This document shows positions 1 to 6,855 of a stretch of 7,646 nt of DNA, in pieces. Origin of the DNA: a bacterium (GTDB lineage Bacteria; Patescibacteria; Dojkabacteria; SC72); contig JAKPKF010000442.1 of NCBI GenBank assembly GCA_029553845.1, forward strand, positions 1 to 7,646, in the 5' to 3' direction. Position numbers and translations under genes: made by a program. Numbering within the stretch: the first letter of the stretch is position 1; each line of letters starts with the position of its first letter. Below the pieces are notes generated by a model. That model was not told where the DNA came from. It made no database searches and worked only from the letters and a program-made list of their open reading frames with translations.

Positions 1-240
1 GGAGAATTGGATGATGAAAACTTATCAATACTAATTTCTAAATCTTATATAGAACAAATCGGTTATCTTACACCGGAAGGTTATTGGGATTTTAATTGGG
101 AACAAGATAGGTTTGTAATTAATGGTATAACGTATAAGCCTTCTGGAGATACTCAGACTGCTCAGGCAAAGGATGAGGCCCTAGTTTTCATGGTTATCCT
201 AAAGAGAGACCGAGATACCAAAATTGAATTTGTAGAATAA
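1..240 (+). CDS. 5'-partial small protein of unknown function, phage structural region
   Basis: The reading frame is already open at base 1 (GGA GAA TTG GAT GAT) and ends at TAA 238-240, giving at least 79 residues. A TTG at 7-9 could serve as a start, but no in-frame ATG lies nearby and the frame continues to the window edge, so I treat the 5' end as lying outside. The protein is acidic near its N-terminal side, aromatic in the middle (YWDFNWEQ, then GITYKPSGD) and ends in a beta-strand-like run (ALVFMVILKR) followed by a charged tail (IEFVE). It has no signal peptide or membrane segment. The next gene starts 12 bases after its stop, so it is probably co-transcribed with the fibre. I do not recognise the family. 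Position in front of a fibre gene would fit a small baseplate or tail protein, but that is guesswork. Confidence 0.7.
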   Translation, partial: GELDDENLSILISKSYIEQIGYLTPEGYWDFNWEQDRFVINGITYKPSGDTQTAQAKDEALVFMVILKRDRDTKIEFVE

Positions 241-252
241 AACATTAAGTGT

Positions 253-678
253 ATGGCAAAGATGTTAGTACTGAGGTGGACCCCAATTACTACTTCCAGT
301 GGAATCTGGTTTGATAGTAATCTGGTTATCCTTAATGGTACATCTGGAGTTCATATTGAAATGAAAGGTAATGGCAATGATGTAACGGCATTTCAATCAA
401 TGACCGGAAACAAATTTGTCACCTGCTTTCAAGATTACTTCGGTGATATCTGGGATAAAATAATACCTCATCCTGGTATAGGCCAGGTAATGAAATTCCG
501 TGTAAATAAGCTTCCCGATTATGCTTGCATACGGGGGGATATAGAAGACGGTGGAGATGTAGATCCAGAAAATCCGAATATACCAATGAATGCCTTCTGT
601 GGTTCAGAGGGAGAACCATTCAGGGATATAGATTCGGAATTCTTACTGGGTCGTCAACGTTCAGTAATTAATCCTTAA
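253..678 (+). CDS. 141-residue protein of unknown function upstream of the tail fibre
   Basis: This frame runs from ATG 253 to TAA 676-678. A second in-frame ATG at 262 (residue 4) is an alternative start; neither is preceded by a Shine-Dalgarno-like sequence, as usual in Bacteroidota. The N-terminal two thirds look like a small beta-rich domain (LVLRWTP, then NLVILNGTSGVHIEMKGNGN), followed by FQDYFGDIWDKIIPHPG and KFRVNKLPDYACIRG. The last third is acidic and low in predicted structure (GDIEDGGDVDPENPNIP) and ends in FLLGRQRSVINP. Three Cys residues are present (near residues 58, 95 and 116) without a clear metal motif. There is no signal peptide or transmembrane helix. It sits 12 bases after the previous stop and 11 bases before the fibre start, which suggests a role in tail or fibre assembly. 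I do not recognise the family, so no function is assigned. Confidence 0.8.
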   Translation: MAKMLVLRWTPITTSSGIWFDSNLVILNGTSGVHIEMKGNGNDVTAFQSMTGNKFVTCFQDYFGDIWDKIIPHPGIGQVMKFRVNKLPDYACIRGDIEDGGDVDPENPNIPMNAFCGSEGEPFRDIDSEFLLGRQRSVINP

Positions 679-689
679 ATTTTATAAAT

Positions 690-3600
690 ATGTATGTAAG
701 TAAATATTACACCTGCGAAGAGATTGACCAGCGGTTGTTACAGGGTTACTATGATGACTTTGTTCGTGCTGGCTTTGGGGGAACTATAAATGAGTTCTGG
801 GCTTTCGTACTTTCTATCAAAAATAAGGTAGATAAGAAGGAAGGATATGACTTATCTAAGAATGACTTCACTGATGAGTTAAAAGCTAAACTTGATGGCA
901 TTGAAGAACATGCAAACTACATCACTAAGGTATCTCAGCTTGAAAATGACTTAAAGTATCAAACTGAGGAAGAAGTTAAACAGATGATTAGTGATTTGGT
1001 TGATGGTGCAGATGATGCTCTTGATACTCTTAAAGAGTTAGCAGAAGCTTTGGGTAATGACCCCAACTTTGCAACTACTATCACTAATAAATTAACCGAC
1101 CTTCGTACTGCCTTAACTGAAGAGGTTAATCGGGCTAAGGAAGCTGAAGCTGCCTTGGGTGCTGCAGTAGCCGCAGTTCAGGATAACCTCGAATATGGGT
1201 TAGACCAAATCAATAAGAAGATTGATACGGTTAAGGCAGACTTAAAAGCTGAAATCGACAGAGTTGAGAAGAAGGTAGATAAGAATGCCGAAGACATCAA
1301 AGACCTTGAAGATAAGGTAAATCAAGGTAATGGTGAACTTGAGAAGGAACTCAAGGACCTTATCCAAAAGGAAAAAGATGAACGTATTGCTGCCGATAAT
1401 GAGATTAAGGAAAGTGTAAATGACCTTAAAACTCTCCATATCAATGATAAGGCATCCCTTGAGTCAAAGATTGCAGAAGAAACTGCAAATCGTACTAACG
1501 CAGATACTGTACTGGATTCTAAGATTAACGAAGAAATCACTAATCGCCAGGCAGATACTTTAGCTCTTCAAGGTAAAATTGACCAAGAGAAGGTAGACCG
1601 TCATTCTGAGGACCAAGTTCTTCACAATGAAATCTCTAAAGAGGTAACAGACCGTACCAATGCAGATAATGCTCTTCAAGGTAATATTGATAAAGAAGTT
1701 CAGGCCCGTACTGTTGCAGACCAAGTATTACAGAACAATATCGATTCAGAGGCTACTACTCGTGCTGCTCAGGATTTAGTTCTTGAACACAAAATCGAAG
1801 ATGTAAAAGAGCAGGGTGTAGAAGACAAGGAGCAATTGCTTAATGCTATTGCTGCCGAGGCTGCTGCTAGAGAAAAGGGTGATAAAGACCTTGATGCTAA
1901 GAAGGTAGATAAACGTGAAGGTTATTCTTTGACTAAGAACGACTTTACCGATATACTCAAAGCTAAACTTGATGGAATTGAGGAAAAGGCAAATTATATT
2001 ACGCATCTTTCTCAGCTTATCAACGATTCTGGTTTCCAAACTGAGGAAGAGGTAAATGCAGCTATCCAAAAGATTATTGGTTCTGCTCCAGAAGTACTTG
2101 ATACTCTTAAGGAAATTGCTGATGCCCTTGGAAATGACCCCAACTTTGCTGCTACCATTACCAAGAAATTGGCTGCAATCACAGAACAGGTTAACCAAGA
2201 AATCGAAGACCGAATTGCGGGTGATGAGGCAAACAGTGCTGAGGTAGCTGCTGAAGTTCAAGCTCGTAAGGATGCTGATACAGCTCTTGAAACTAAACTG
2301 AAAGAATATGTAGACAATAAGTCTGCTATTGGTGATGCTGCTCTTGGAGTTGTAAAAGACAATCTTAACAAGGAAATCCAAGACCGTAAAGATGCAGATG
2401 CCGCAATTCAATCTAGCTTGGATAAAGAGATTGCCGAAAGAAAGACTGCAGATGAAGCCTATACTCAAAGTCTGGCTAACGTTAACCAACGTATTTCAGA
2501 CTTGGCATTGAGTATGCAAGAGTCTATCAATACATTGCGTAATGAGCTTACTGAGCAGGTAAATGCAAATACTACTGCTATTGCCACTAACCAACATAGT
2601 ATTGAAAGAAATTCAGAGGCAATCACAAACTTAACTAAGACTGTAGGTGATAACTACAAGGAAGTTAAGGATATGATTAACGAAGAAATCATTGATCGTA
2701 CTAATGCTGATAGTGCCTTGAGTTCTCGTATCGATACTCTCAATATCGACCTTAATACTGAGAGTGTAGAAAGAAAGGCTGCCGACCAAGTTCTCCAGGT
2801 TAACTTAGATAAAGAAGTAGCAGACCGTACTGCAGCTGATAAAGCTTTGAGTACTGAGTTTACTGCTAAGTTGGATAATACCAAGCAAGCTTTGAAATCC
2901 GAAGTAGCTAATATTAACACTAAGCTTGAACAAGAAAAGGAAAATCGTATTGCTGGTGATAATGCTTTGGGAGTTCGTATTGATTCTCTAGAGGCAGGTA
3001 ATACCGATGCTATGAATGAACTAAAAGCAAAGGTAAATGCCAACACTACTGCTATTAATGCAGAGAAAGACCGAGCAATTGCCAAAGAGACTTCTCTTGA
3101 GGCCAAGATTGATACCAACCTTCAGAATCACAAGGATGATATGGCTGGTATTAATAAGGATATCCTTACCGAAAAGAATGACCGCTTAGCTGGAGATACT
3201 TTACTTCAAACCAATATCGATAAAGAATCAACTGAAAGAGCTAATCAAGATACTCTTATCAGTAATGCTGTTGCTCAGGAGAAAGCAGATAGAATTGCTG
3301 CAGACCAGGCAATGGACGATAAGAAGGTAGATAAGGTAGATGGCAAGGTACTTTCTTCAAATGATTTCACTGACTTGCTGTATGCCAAGTTGGATGGCAT
3401 CGAAGAACATGCAAACTATATCACTAAGGTTTCTCAGTTATTAAACGATTCTGACTTTCAGAATGCAGAACAAGTAGAGGCTGCAATCCAAAATATTATT
3501 GGTTCAGCTCCTGAAGTATTGGACACTTTGGCAGAGATTGCTAAGGCTCTCGGTGATGATCCCAACTTTGCAGCAACTATGACTGCTAAGCTTACAGAGT

Positions 3601-6600
3601 TGGAGAATAAGCTTGAAGCCGAAAAGAACTTACGAGAACAGGGAGATAATACTTTACAACAATCATTCACTAACCTGAGTAATACTCTTACTACTACGGT
3701 AAATGAGCTGAGAACTTTTGTAAGTGAAACTCGTACAGAGTTGTTAACTTCCCTGAATGCTACTAATGCTCTGGTAACTCAGAATACTGCTAATATCCAA
3801 CGTAACCTGGAATTAATCCAGGGTATTCAGGATAATATCAATGGTAATTATACGGCCATTACGGATCTGTTAAATAACGAAATTGCTGCTCGTAAAGCTG
3901 AAGATATTCGGTTGGAAGCAAAGATTGATCAGAATACTTCTGACCTTAATACAGAGAGAGAGGAAAGAAAGGCCGCAGATAAAGTTCTCCAGGATAACAT
4001 CGATGCAGAAGAAGCTGCCCGTATTGCTGCCGATACAGCTTTGGGTAAACGTATCGATAAAGAAATTCAGGACAGAACCGATGCTGATACTGCCTTAGAT
4101 AATAAATTCACTAACATTACCGATGACCATGAAGAAAGATTGGAAGCTGAAGAAGGTACTTCCGATGCTTTGCCAGACACCATGGTTACCGATGTTAGTA
4201 CTGTAACCCGAACAGATACTCAGCTTTCTTTCAAAGTAAAGACTTCAACCAAGGATAAGGCAAATAACCAATATGGTGAAGAAGTAGAAGCTACCAAGAA
4301 TTTACTTCCGGTAACTCAAACTCTTGCTGGAGTTATGTCTGCAGCAGACAAGGTTAAGTTAGATGGGTTAGACCCAAATTCTTTAACTGATCTCTCTGCA
4401 GCTTCTGATGCTAATAAGGTAACAGTAACCGTAACTAAGGATAACGGTTTGAATGCTGATACTACCGAAACTTTCGATTTGCCTCAGGTATCGGCTACTA
4501 AGGCTGGTACGATGACTGCGAAAGATAAGGTAGAATTGGATAGAATCTCTACTGCTAACTTTGCCCTTGGTGCAGTAACTCCCAATGAAACTACTGTTGG
4601 CATAGCTGCTACTAAGACCGTAGTTGAAGATGGTACAGTAGAACAGAATCCTATTACATTGCCTGCCTCTACTGCAGAGAAAGCTGGTGTACAAACTGCA
4701 GCAGATAAGAAGCTGTTTGATTCTATACCAGATAATATTATTATCTTATCTGGTGATAAACCAGTTGAGGTAGGTCAACAAAGCAGTCATGTTACTTTAA
4801 CTCATAATTTCTCTTCTAAAAAAGAAGAGGGTATTTATACTCATGAGCCTGAAGATTATAAGACTACTTATATCCCAGCAGCTACTACAGAGAAAGCTGG
4901 TGTAATGACCGCCCAAGATAAAGTTAATCTGGATGAGACATTACCCAATGCTATTGCTCAAGAGGTTCAGGACCGTAAAGATGCTATCGAAGCTTTGGAC
5001 GGTAAATCAGAAGCCGCTCTTGCTCAAGAAGTAGCTGATAGAAAAGCTGCAGATACTGCTTTAGATACCAAGTTTACTAAAGCTGTAAACGATGAAGCAA
5101 CTGCTCGTACTTCTGCTGATACTGCATTGGGTGCAAGGATTGATAAGGAGATTGCCGATAGAACTGCGGCAGATACTACCCTTGAAACTAAGTTACAGAA
5201 TAATATTAATACTCTAGAAGCTAAACATGATGCCTTTGTAGCAACTAAGGGTAAGGCTGATGGCTTTGCTCCATTGGATGGGAAGGGGTTAGTACCTGCT
5301 AACCATTTGCCTTCATATGTAGATGATGTACTTGAAGTATATGCTACCTATGATGTAAGCCCCACTGGAGGTCTTACTAATGTTCAATTGTATACGGATG
5401 CAGGTCACCAAACTCCCGTAGTTGGAGAATCTGGTAAGATTTATATAAATGTTGCCGATGGTGAACCTCCATACCAATTCCGTTGGTCAGGTACTAAATT
5501 CGTAGACAGTAATACTTCGTCTCTTATCATTGGGGAAATCGCAGGTACTGCTTTCGAAGGTAGTAGAGGTAAGCATCTTGAGGATGTGGTATCTAGCATG
5601 CCTAAAAATTTAATTAGTAAGGTTTCAATAGCTAACAAAAATAAGCGTAATGTTATTATCTTATGTAACTATTCTGCTACGGATGGTCAAGGGCATTACA
5701 TTGATAAACCCGATGGGATGGTAATCCCTCTAACCCCAGCCACTACTCAAGAAGCTGGTCTGATGGATGCCGATAGTGTAATAAAGCTTAATCAAACCTT
5801 ACCAGATGCTATTGAAGCTGAACAAGAGGCCCGTATTGCAAAAGATAATGCTCATGATACCTTTAATAGTTCTCTTCCAGGAATTATTCTTACTGGATTC
5901 ACTCTTACCCATAATTCAACTAATGTAAGAGCTACTCTTAATAATAAAACTAAGAGTGCAGAGGGTAAGACTTATGAAGGTGCTACAGATTTAATTAGAG
6001 ATATACTTGCAGCAACTAAGACTACTGCAGGTGTAATGACTGCAGCAGATAAGACTAACTTGGATAATACCGTACAGGGGTTGGCAAATGAGATTACCAA
6101 TAGAACTAATGCCATCAATGCTCTTCGTACAGAATTGAAAACTTACGTTGACGATTTGATTGCCGATACTGGTTCAGATGTAACTGCCTTAGAAACTAAG
6201 GTAAATAATCACATTGCCAATAAATCTAATCCTCATACAGTTACTAAAACTCAGGTTGGATTGGGTAATGTTAATAATACTTCTGATGCTGATAAGCCAG
6301 TATCTACTGCTCAAGCTACTGCTATTGCTGATGCTAAGGCTGCAGGTACTACTGCTCAGACTTCTATCAATAGTCATGCAGGTAGAAAGGATAATCCTCA
6401 TACAGTAACTAGAGCTCAATTGGGATTGGCAACTACTGACCAGGTAGTATTTGCTAAGACTACTGCTCCTTCCGGTTTCTGGAAAGAGTCTTCCGATGAA
6501 AGATTGAAATCTAACATCAAACCATTAACCCATACTTTGGAACAGATTTGCAGTATACCTACAGAATCCTTTATCATGGATGGTAAGGAAGATGAAGGTA

Positions 6601-6854
6601 CCATTGCACAAGGTTTGGAAGCAGCAGGGTTTAACCATTATGTGGAAGAAGACCCAAGAACTAAGGATTCAGTTCCTAATCCTGAGGAATTCGAAACGGT
6701 TGTTATCGACGGTGAAGAATATGTATTGGTAAAACAAGTTAAGTACCATAAGATGTCTACTCTGGCAATCGAAGGTATTAAACTTCTTTACGAAGAGATT
6801 AAGGCTTTGAAGGCTGAAATCTCAGAACTCAGAAATCTTAAAGATGTAGATTAA
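690..6854 (+). CDS. giant modular phage tail fibre (2054 aa) with C-terminal S74 chaperone
   Basis: This is a receptor-binding or side tail fibre expected to form a trimer on the virion tail. The ATG at 690 follows an AT-rich spacer (attttataaat) and the stop is TAA 6852-6854. Domains by residue: 1-45 head (YYTCEEIDQRLLQGYYDD), probably the tail attachment end; 46-138, 405-497 and 879-971 three paralogous fibre modules with LDTLxExAxALGxDPNFA; 139-404, 498-878 and 972-1153 coiled coils rich in DRxAADxAL repeats; 1154-1424 beta-rich with four AGxM-type motifs; 1425-1515 more coiled coil; 1522-1633 KADGFAPLDGKG linker domain; 1634-1792 two further AGxM-type modules; 1840-1916 two NPHTVT repeats; 1935-2054 S74 chaperone. 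The LDTL...DPNFA motif also occurs in lambda-like side tail fibres. At about 0.15 nm per residue, the coiled coils alone (roughly 900 residues) would span well over 100 nm. No enzymatic depolymerase motif was recognised. The family call is firm; host receptor and exact tail position are unknown. Confidence 0.95.
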   Translation: MYVSKYYTCEEIDQRLLQGYYDDFVRAGFGGTINEFWAFVLSIKNKVDKKEGYDLSKNDFTDELKAKLDGIEEHANYITKVSQLENDLKYQTEEEVKQMISDLVDGADDALDTLKELAEALGNDPNFATTITNKLTDLRTALTEEVNRAKEAEAALGAAVAAVQDNLEYGLDQINKKIDTVKADLKAEIDRVEKKVDKNAEDIKDLEDKVNQGNGELEKELKDLIQKEKDERIAADNEIKESVNDLKTLHINDKASLESKIAEETANRTNADTVLDSKINEEITNRQADTLALQGKIDQEKVDRHSEDQVLHNEISKEVTDRTNADNALQGNIDKEVQARTVADQVLQNNIDSEATTRAAQDLVLEHKIEDVKEQGVEDKEQLLNAIAAEAAAREKGDKDLDAKKVDKREGYSLTKNDFTDILKAKLDGIEEKANYITHLSQLINDSGFQTEEEVNAAIQKIIGSAPEVLDTLKEIADALGNDPNFAATITKKLAAITEQVNQEIEDRIAGDEANSAEVAAEVQARKDADTALETKLKEYVDNKSAIGDAALGVVKDNLNKEIQDRKDADAAIQSSLDKEIAERKTADEAYTQSLANVNQRISDLALSMQESINTLRNELTEQVNANTTAIATNQHSIERNSEAITNLTKTVGDNYKEVKDMINEEIIDRTNADSALSSRIDTLNIDLNTESVERKAADQVLQVNLDKEVADRTAADKALSTEFTAKLDNTKQALKSEVANINTKLEQEKENRIAGDNALGVRIDSLEAGNTDAMNELKAKVNANTTAINAEKDRAIAKETSLEAKIDTNLQNHKDDMAGINKDILTEKNDRLAGDTLLQTNIDKESTERANQDTLISNAVAQEKADRIAADQAMDDKKVDKVDGKVLSSNDFTDLLYAKLDGIEEHANYITKVSQLLNDSDFQNAEQVEAAIQNIIGSAPEVLDTLAEIAKALGDDPNFAATMTAKLTELENKLEAEKNLREQGDNTLQQSFTNLSNTLTTTVNELRTFVSETRTELLTSLNATNALVTQNTANIQRNLELIQGIQDNINGNYTAITDLLNNEIAARKAEDIRLEAKIDQNTSDLNTEREERKAADKVLQDNIDAEEAARIAADTALGKRIDKEIQDRTDADTALDNKFTNITDDHEERLEAEEGTSDALPDTMVTDVSTVTRTDTQLSFKVKTSTKDKANNQYGEEVEATKNLLPVTQTLAGVMSAADKVKLDGLDPNSLTDLSAASDANKVTVTVTKDNGLNADTTETFDLPQVSATKAGTMTAKDKVELDRISTANFALGAVTPNETTVGIAATKTVVEDGTVEQNPITLPASTAEKAGVQTAADKKLFDSIPDNIIILSGDKPVEVGQQSSHVTLTHNFSSKKEEGIYTHEPEDYKTTYIPAATTEKAGVMTAQDKVNLDETLPNAIAQEVQDRKDAIEALDGKSEAALAQEVADRKAADTALDTKFTKAVNDEATARTSADTALGARIDKEIADRTAADTTLETKLQNNINTLEAKHDAFVATKGKADGFAPLDGKGLVPANHLPSYVDDVLEVYATYDVSPTGGLTNVQLYTDAGHQTPVVGESGKIYINVADGEPPYQFRWSGTKFVDSNTSSLIIGEIAGTAFEGSRGKHLEDVVSSMPKNLISKVSIANKNKRNVIILCNYSATDGQGHYIDKPDGMVIPLTPATTQEAGLMDADSVIKLNQTLPDAIEAEQEARIAKDNAHDTFNSSLPGIILTGFTLTHNSTNVRATLNNKTKSAEGKTYEGATDLIRDILAATKTTAGVMTAADKTNLDNTVQGLANEITNRTNAINALRTELKTYVDDLIADTGSDVTALETKVNNHIANKSNPHTVTKTQVGLGNVNNTSDADKPVSTAQATAIADAKAAGTTAQTSINSHAGRKDNPHTVTRAQLGLATTDQVVFAKTTAPSGFWKESSDERLKSNIKPLTHTLEQICSIPTESFIMDGKEDEGTIAQGLEAAGFNHYVEEDPRTKDSVPNPEEFETVVIDGEEYVLVKQVKYHKMSTLAIEGIKLLYEEIKALKAEISELRNLKDVD
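825..1103 (+). repeat. fibre module copy 1 (93 residues, aa 46-138)
   Basis: This is the first of three paralogous modules. It opens with KVDKKEGYDLSKNDFTD, continues with AKLDGIEEHANYITKVSQL and QTEEEV, and closes with LDTLKELAEALGNDPNFATT. Both halves are classic phage fibre motifs: the KNDFTDxLKAKLDGIE part resembles the 'LSTNDYTxxEKxKLxGIE' elements of many tail fibres, and the second half resembles lambda Stf. It lies directly after the N-terminal head and before the first coiled coil, so it probably acts as a globular knob or phase-setting element on the shaft. Confidence 0.85.
1476..1799 (+). repeat. six tandem 18-residue coiled-coil repeats (aa 263-370)
   Basis: Six consecutive units of exactly 18 residues can be aligned on a conserved Arg at residues 268, 286, 304, 322, 340 and 358. 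The unit is roughly E-x-x-x-[DNA]-R-x-x-x-D-x-x-L-x-x-x-I, for example DRTNADNALQGNIDKE. Copies have diverged in DNA, so this is an old protein-level repeat rather than a fresh tandem duplication. The same unit recurs in smaller groups later in the protein (Arg 508/526, 566/584, 695/713, 832/850/868, 1093/1111/1129, 1473/1491). It forms the helical shaft of the fibre. The 18-residue length corresponds to one hendecad plus one heptad. Confidence 0.85.
1902..2180 (+). repeat. fibre module copy 2 (93 residues, aa 405-497)
   Basis: This second copy has exactly the same 93-residue length as copies 1 and 3. It begins KVDKREGYSLTKNDFTD, contains AKLDGIEEKANYITHLSQL and IIGSAPEVLDTLKEIAD, and ends near DPNFAATITKKL. 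It is closest to copy 3 in the IIGSAPEVLDTL segment and closest to copy 1 in the opening segment, which suggests mosaic exchange or conversion between copies. It separates coiled-coil segment 1 (aa 139-404) from segment 2 (aa 498-878). Confidence 0.85.
3324..3602 (+). repeat. fibre module copy 3 (93 residues, aa 879-971)
   Basis: The third copy begins KVDKVDGKVLSSNDFTD, contains AKLDGIEEHANYITKVSQL and IIGSAPEVLDTLAEIAK, and ends near DPNFAATMTAKL. Its HANYITKVSQL segment is identical in protein to copy 1, and the DNA is nearly so: 903-919 equals 3402-3418 base for base, followed after one mismatch by another matching run. It separates coiled-coil segments 2 and 3. Confidence 0.85.
4320..4934 (+). 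repeat. four AGxM-type beta modules (aa 1211-1415)
   Basis: Four copies of a motif of the type A-G-x-[MQ]-x-A-x-D-K-x-x-L/F-D are seen: AGVMSAADKVKLDGL (Gly 1214), AGTMTAKDKVELDRI (Gly 1273), AGVQTAADKKLFDSI (Gly 1333) and AGVMTAQDKVNLDET (Gly 1404). The Gly-to-Gly spacing is 59, 60 and 71 residues. Each motif is preceded by a divergent beta-rich stretch, such as TQLSFKVKT or ANKVTVTVTK, so the motif looks like the conserved joint between variable strand domains. The motif is common in fibre-like proteins of Bacteroidota phages and prophages, from memory of the family. No enzymatic residues are apparent. Confidence 0.75.
5253..5588 (+). other. fibre linker/knob domain KADGFAPLDGKGLVPxxxLPSYVDDVLE (aa 1522-1633)
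   Basis: The segment starts KADGFAPLDGKGLVPANHLP, then SYVDDVLEVYATYD, GESGKIYINVADGEPPYQFR and WSGTKFVDSN. It ends in GEIAGTAFEGSRGKHLED. This order (GLVPxxxLPSYVDDVLE, then GKIYxxxxxGxxYRWSGTxxV, then GExxxTAxxGxxG) is a recurring module of phage tail fibres as I recall it. It interrupts the series of AGxM-type modules, two of which follow it. It is likely a small beta domain capping a coiled-coil segment. Function beyond structure or binding is unknown. Confidence 0.7.
5751..6065 (+). repeat. two further AGxM-type modules (aa 1688-1792)
   Basis: The copies are EAGLMDADSVIKLNQTLPDA (Gly 1690, degenerate in the ADK part) and TAGVMTAADKTNLDNTV (Gly 1781), 91 residues apart. Between them lies a short helical EQEARIAKDN stretch and a beta-rich insert (GIILTGFTLTHNSTNVRATL). 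They continue the series seen at 4320-4934 after the linker domain. Confidence 0.7.
6207..6437 (+). repeat. two NPHTVT(K/R)xQxGL repeats (aa 1840-1916)
   Basis: Copy 1 is NHIANKSNPHTVTKTQVGLG plus NV; copy 2 is SHAGRKDNPHTVTRAQLGLA. In each, two His residues are separated by the same distance (H1841/H1849 and H1896/H1904). The form 'NPHxVTKxQVGLGNVxNTSD' is widespread in phage tail fibres just upstream of the C-terminal tip or chaperone. In a trimer the His residues could line the threefold axis, as in metal-threaded fibre tips, but that is inference. A short Ala-rich helix (STAQATAIADAKAAGTTAQT) links the two copies. Confidence 0.75.
6492..6851 (+). other. Peptidase S74 intramolecular chaperone domain (aa 1935-2054)
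   Basis: The motif SSDERLKSNIKPL (from residue 1934) is the signature of the S74 or endosialidase-type C-terminal intramolecular chaperone. By analogy with endosialidase NF, Ser1935 is the self-cleavage residue and Lys1940, five residues on, its dyad partner. Cleavage would fall just before Ser1935 and release about 120 residues after trimer folding. Downstream are the TIAQGLEAAGFN and KYHKMSTLAIEGIKLLYEE segments, which match the family's 'GxIAQxxE' and 'YxxLxxxxIxAIxE' landmarks. A final short coiled coil (IKALKAEISELRNL) completes it. An acidic insert (residues about 1986-2010) sits between the landmarks. Confidence 0.9.
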
Positions 6855-6855
6855 T

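Noticed and set aside
7..9. TTG as the true start of the first gene
   Set aside because: The frame is open to the window edge (GGA GAA TTG), and nothing favours this TTG over an upstream start outside the window.
1776..2489. 237-codon open frame on the minus strand inside the fibre gene
   Set aside because: It lies wholly opposite the coiled-coil region, whose codon pattern keeps the antisense frame open. The predicted protein is Ser/Leu/Phe/Ile-rich with no recognisable domain.
2654..3118. 154-codon open frame on the minus strand
   Set aside because: It is antisense to the repetitive DRxAADxAL coding region; its Ala/Ser/Leu-rich translation is the mirror of the sense repeat, with no gene-like context.
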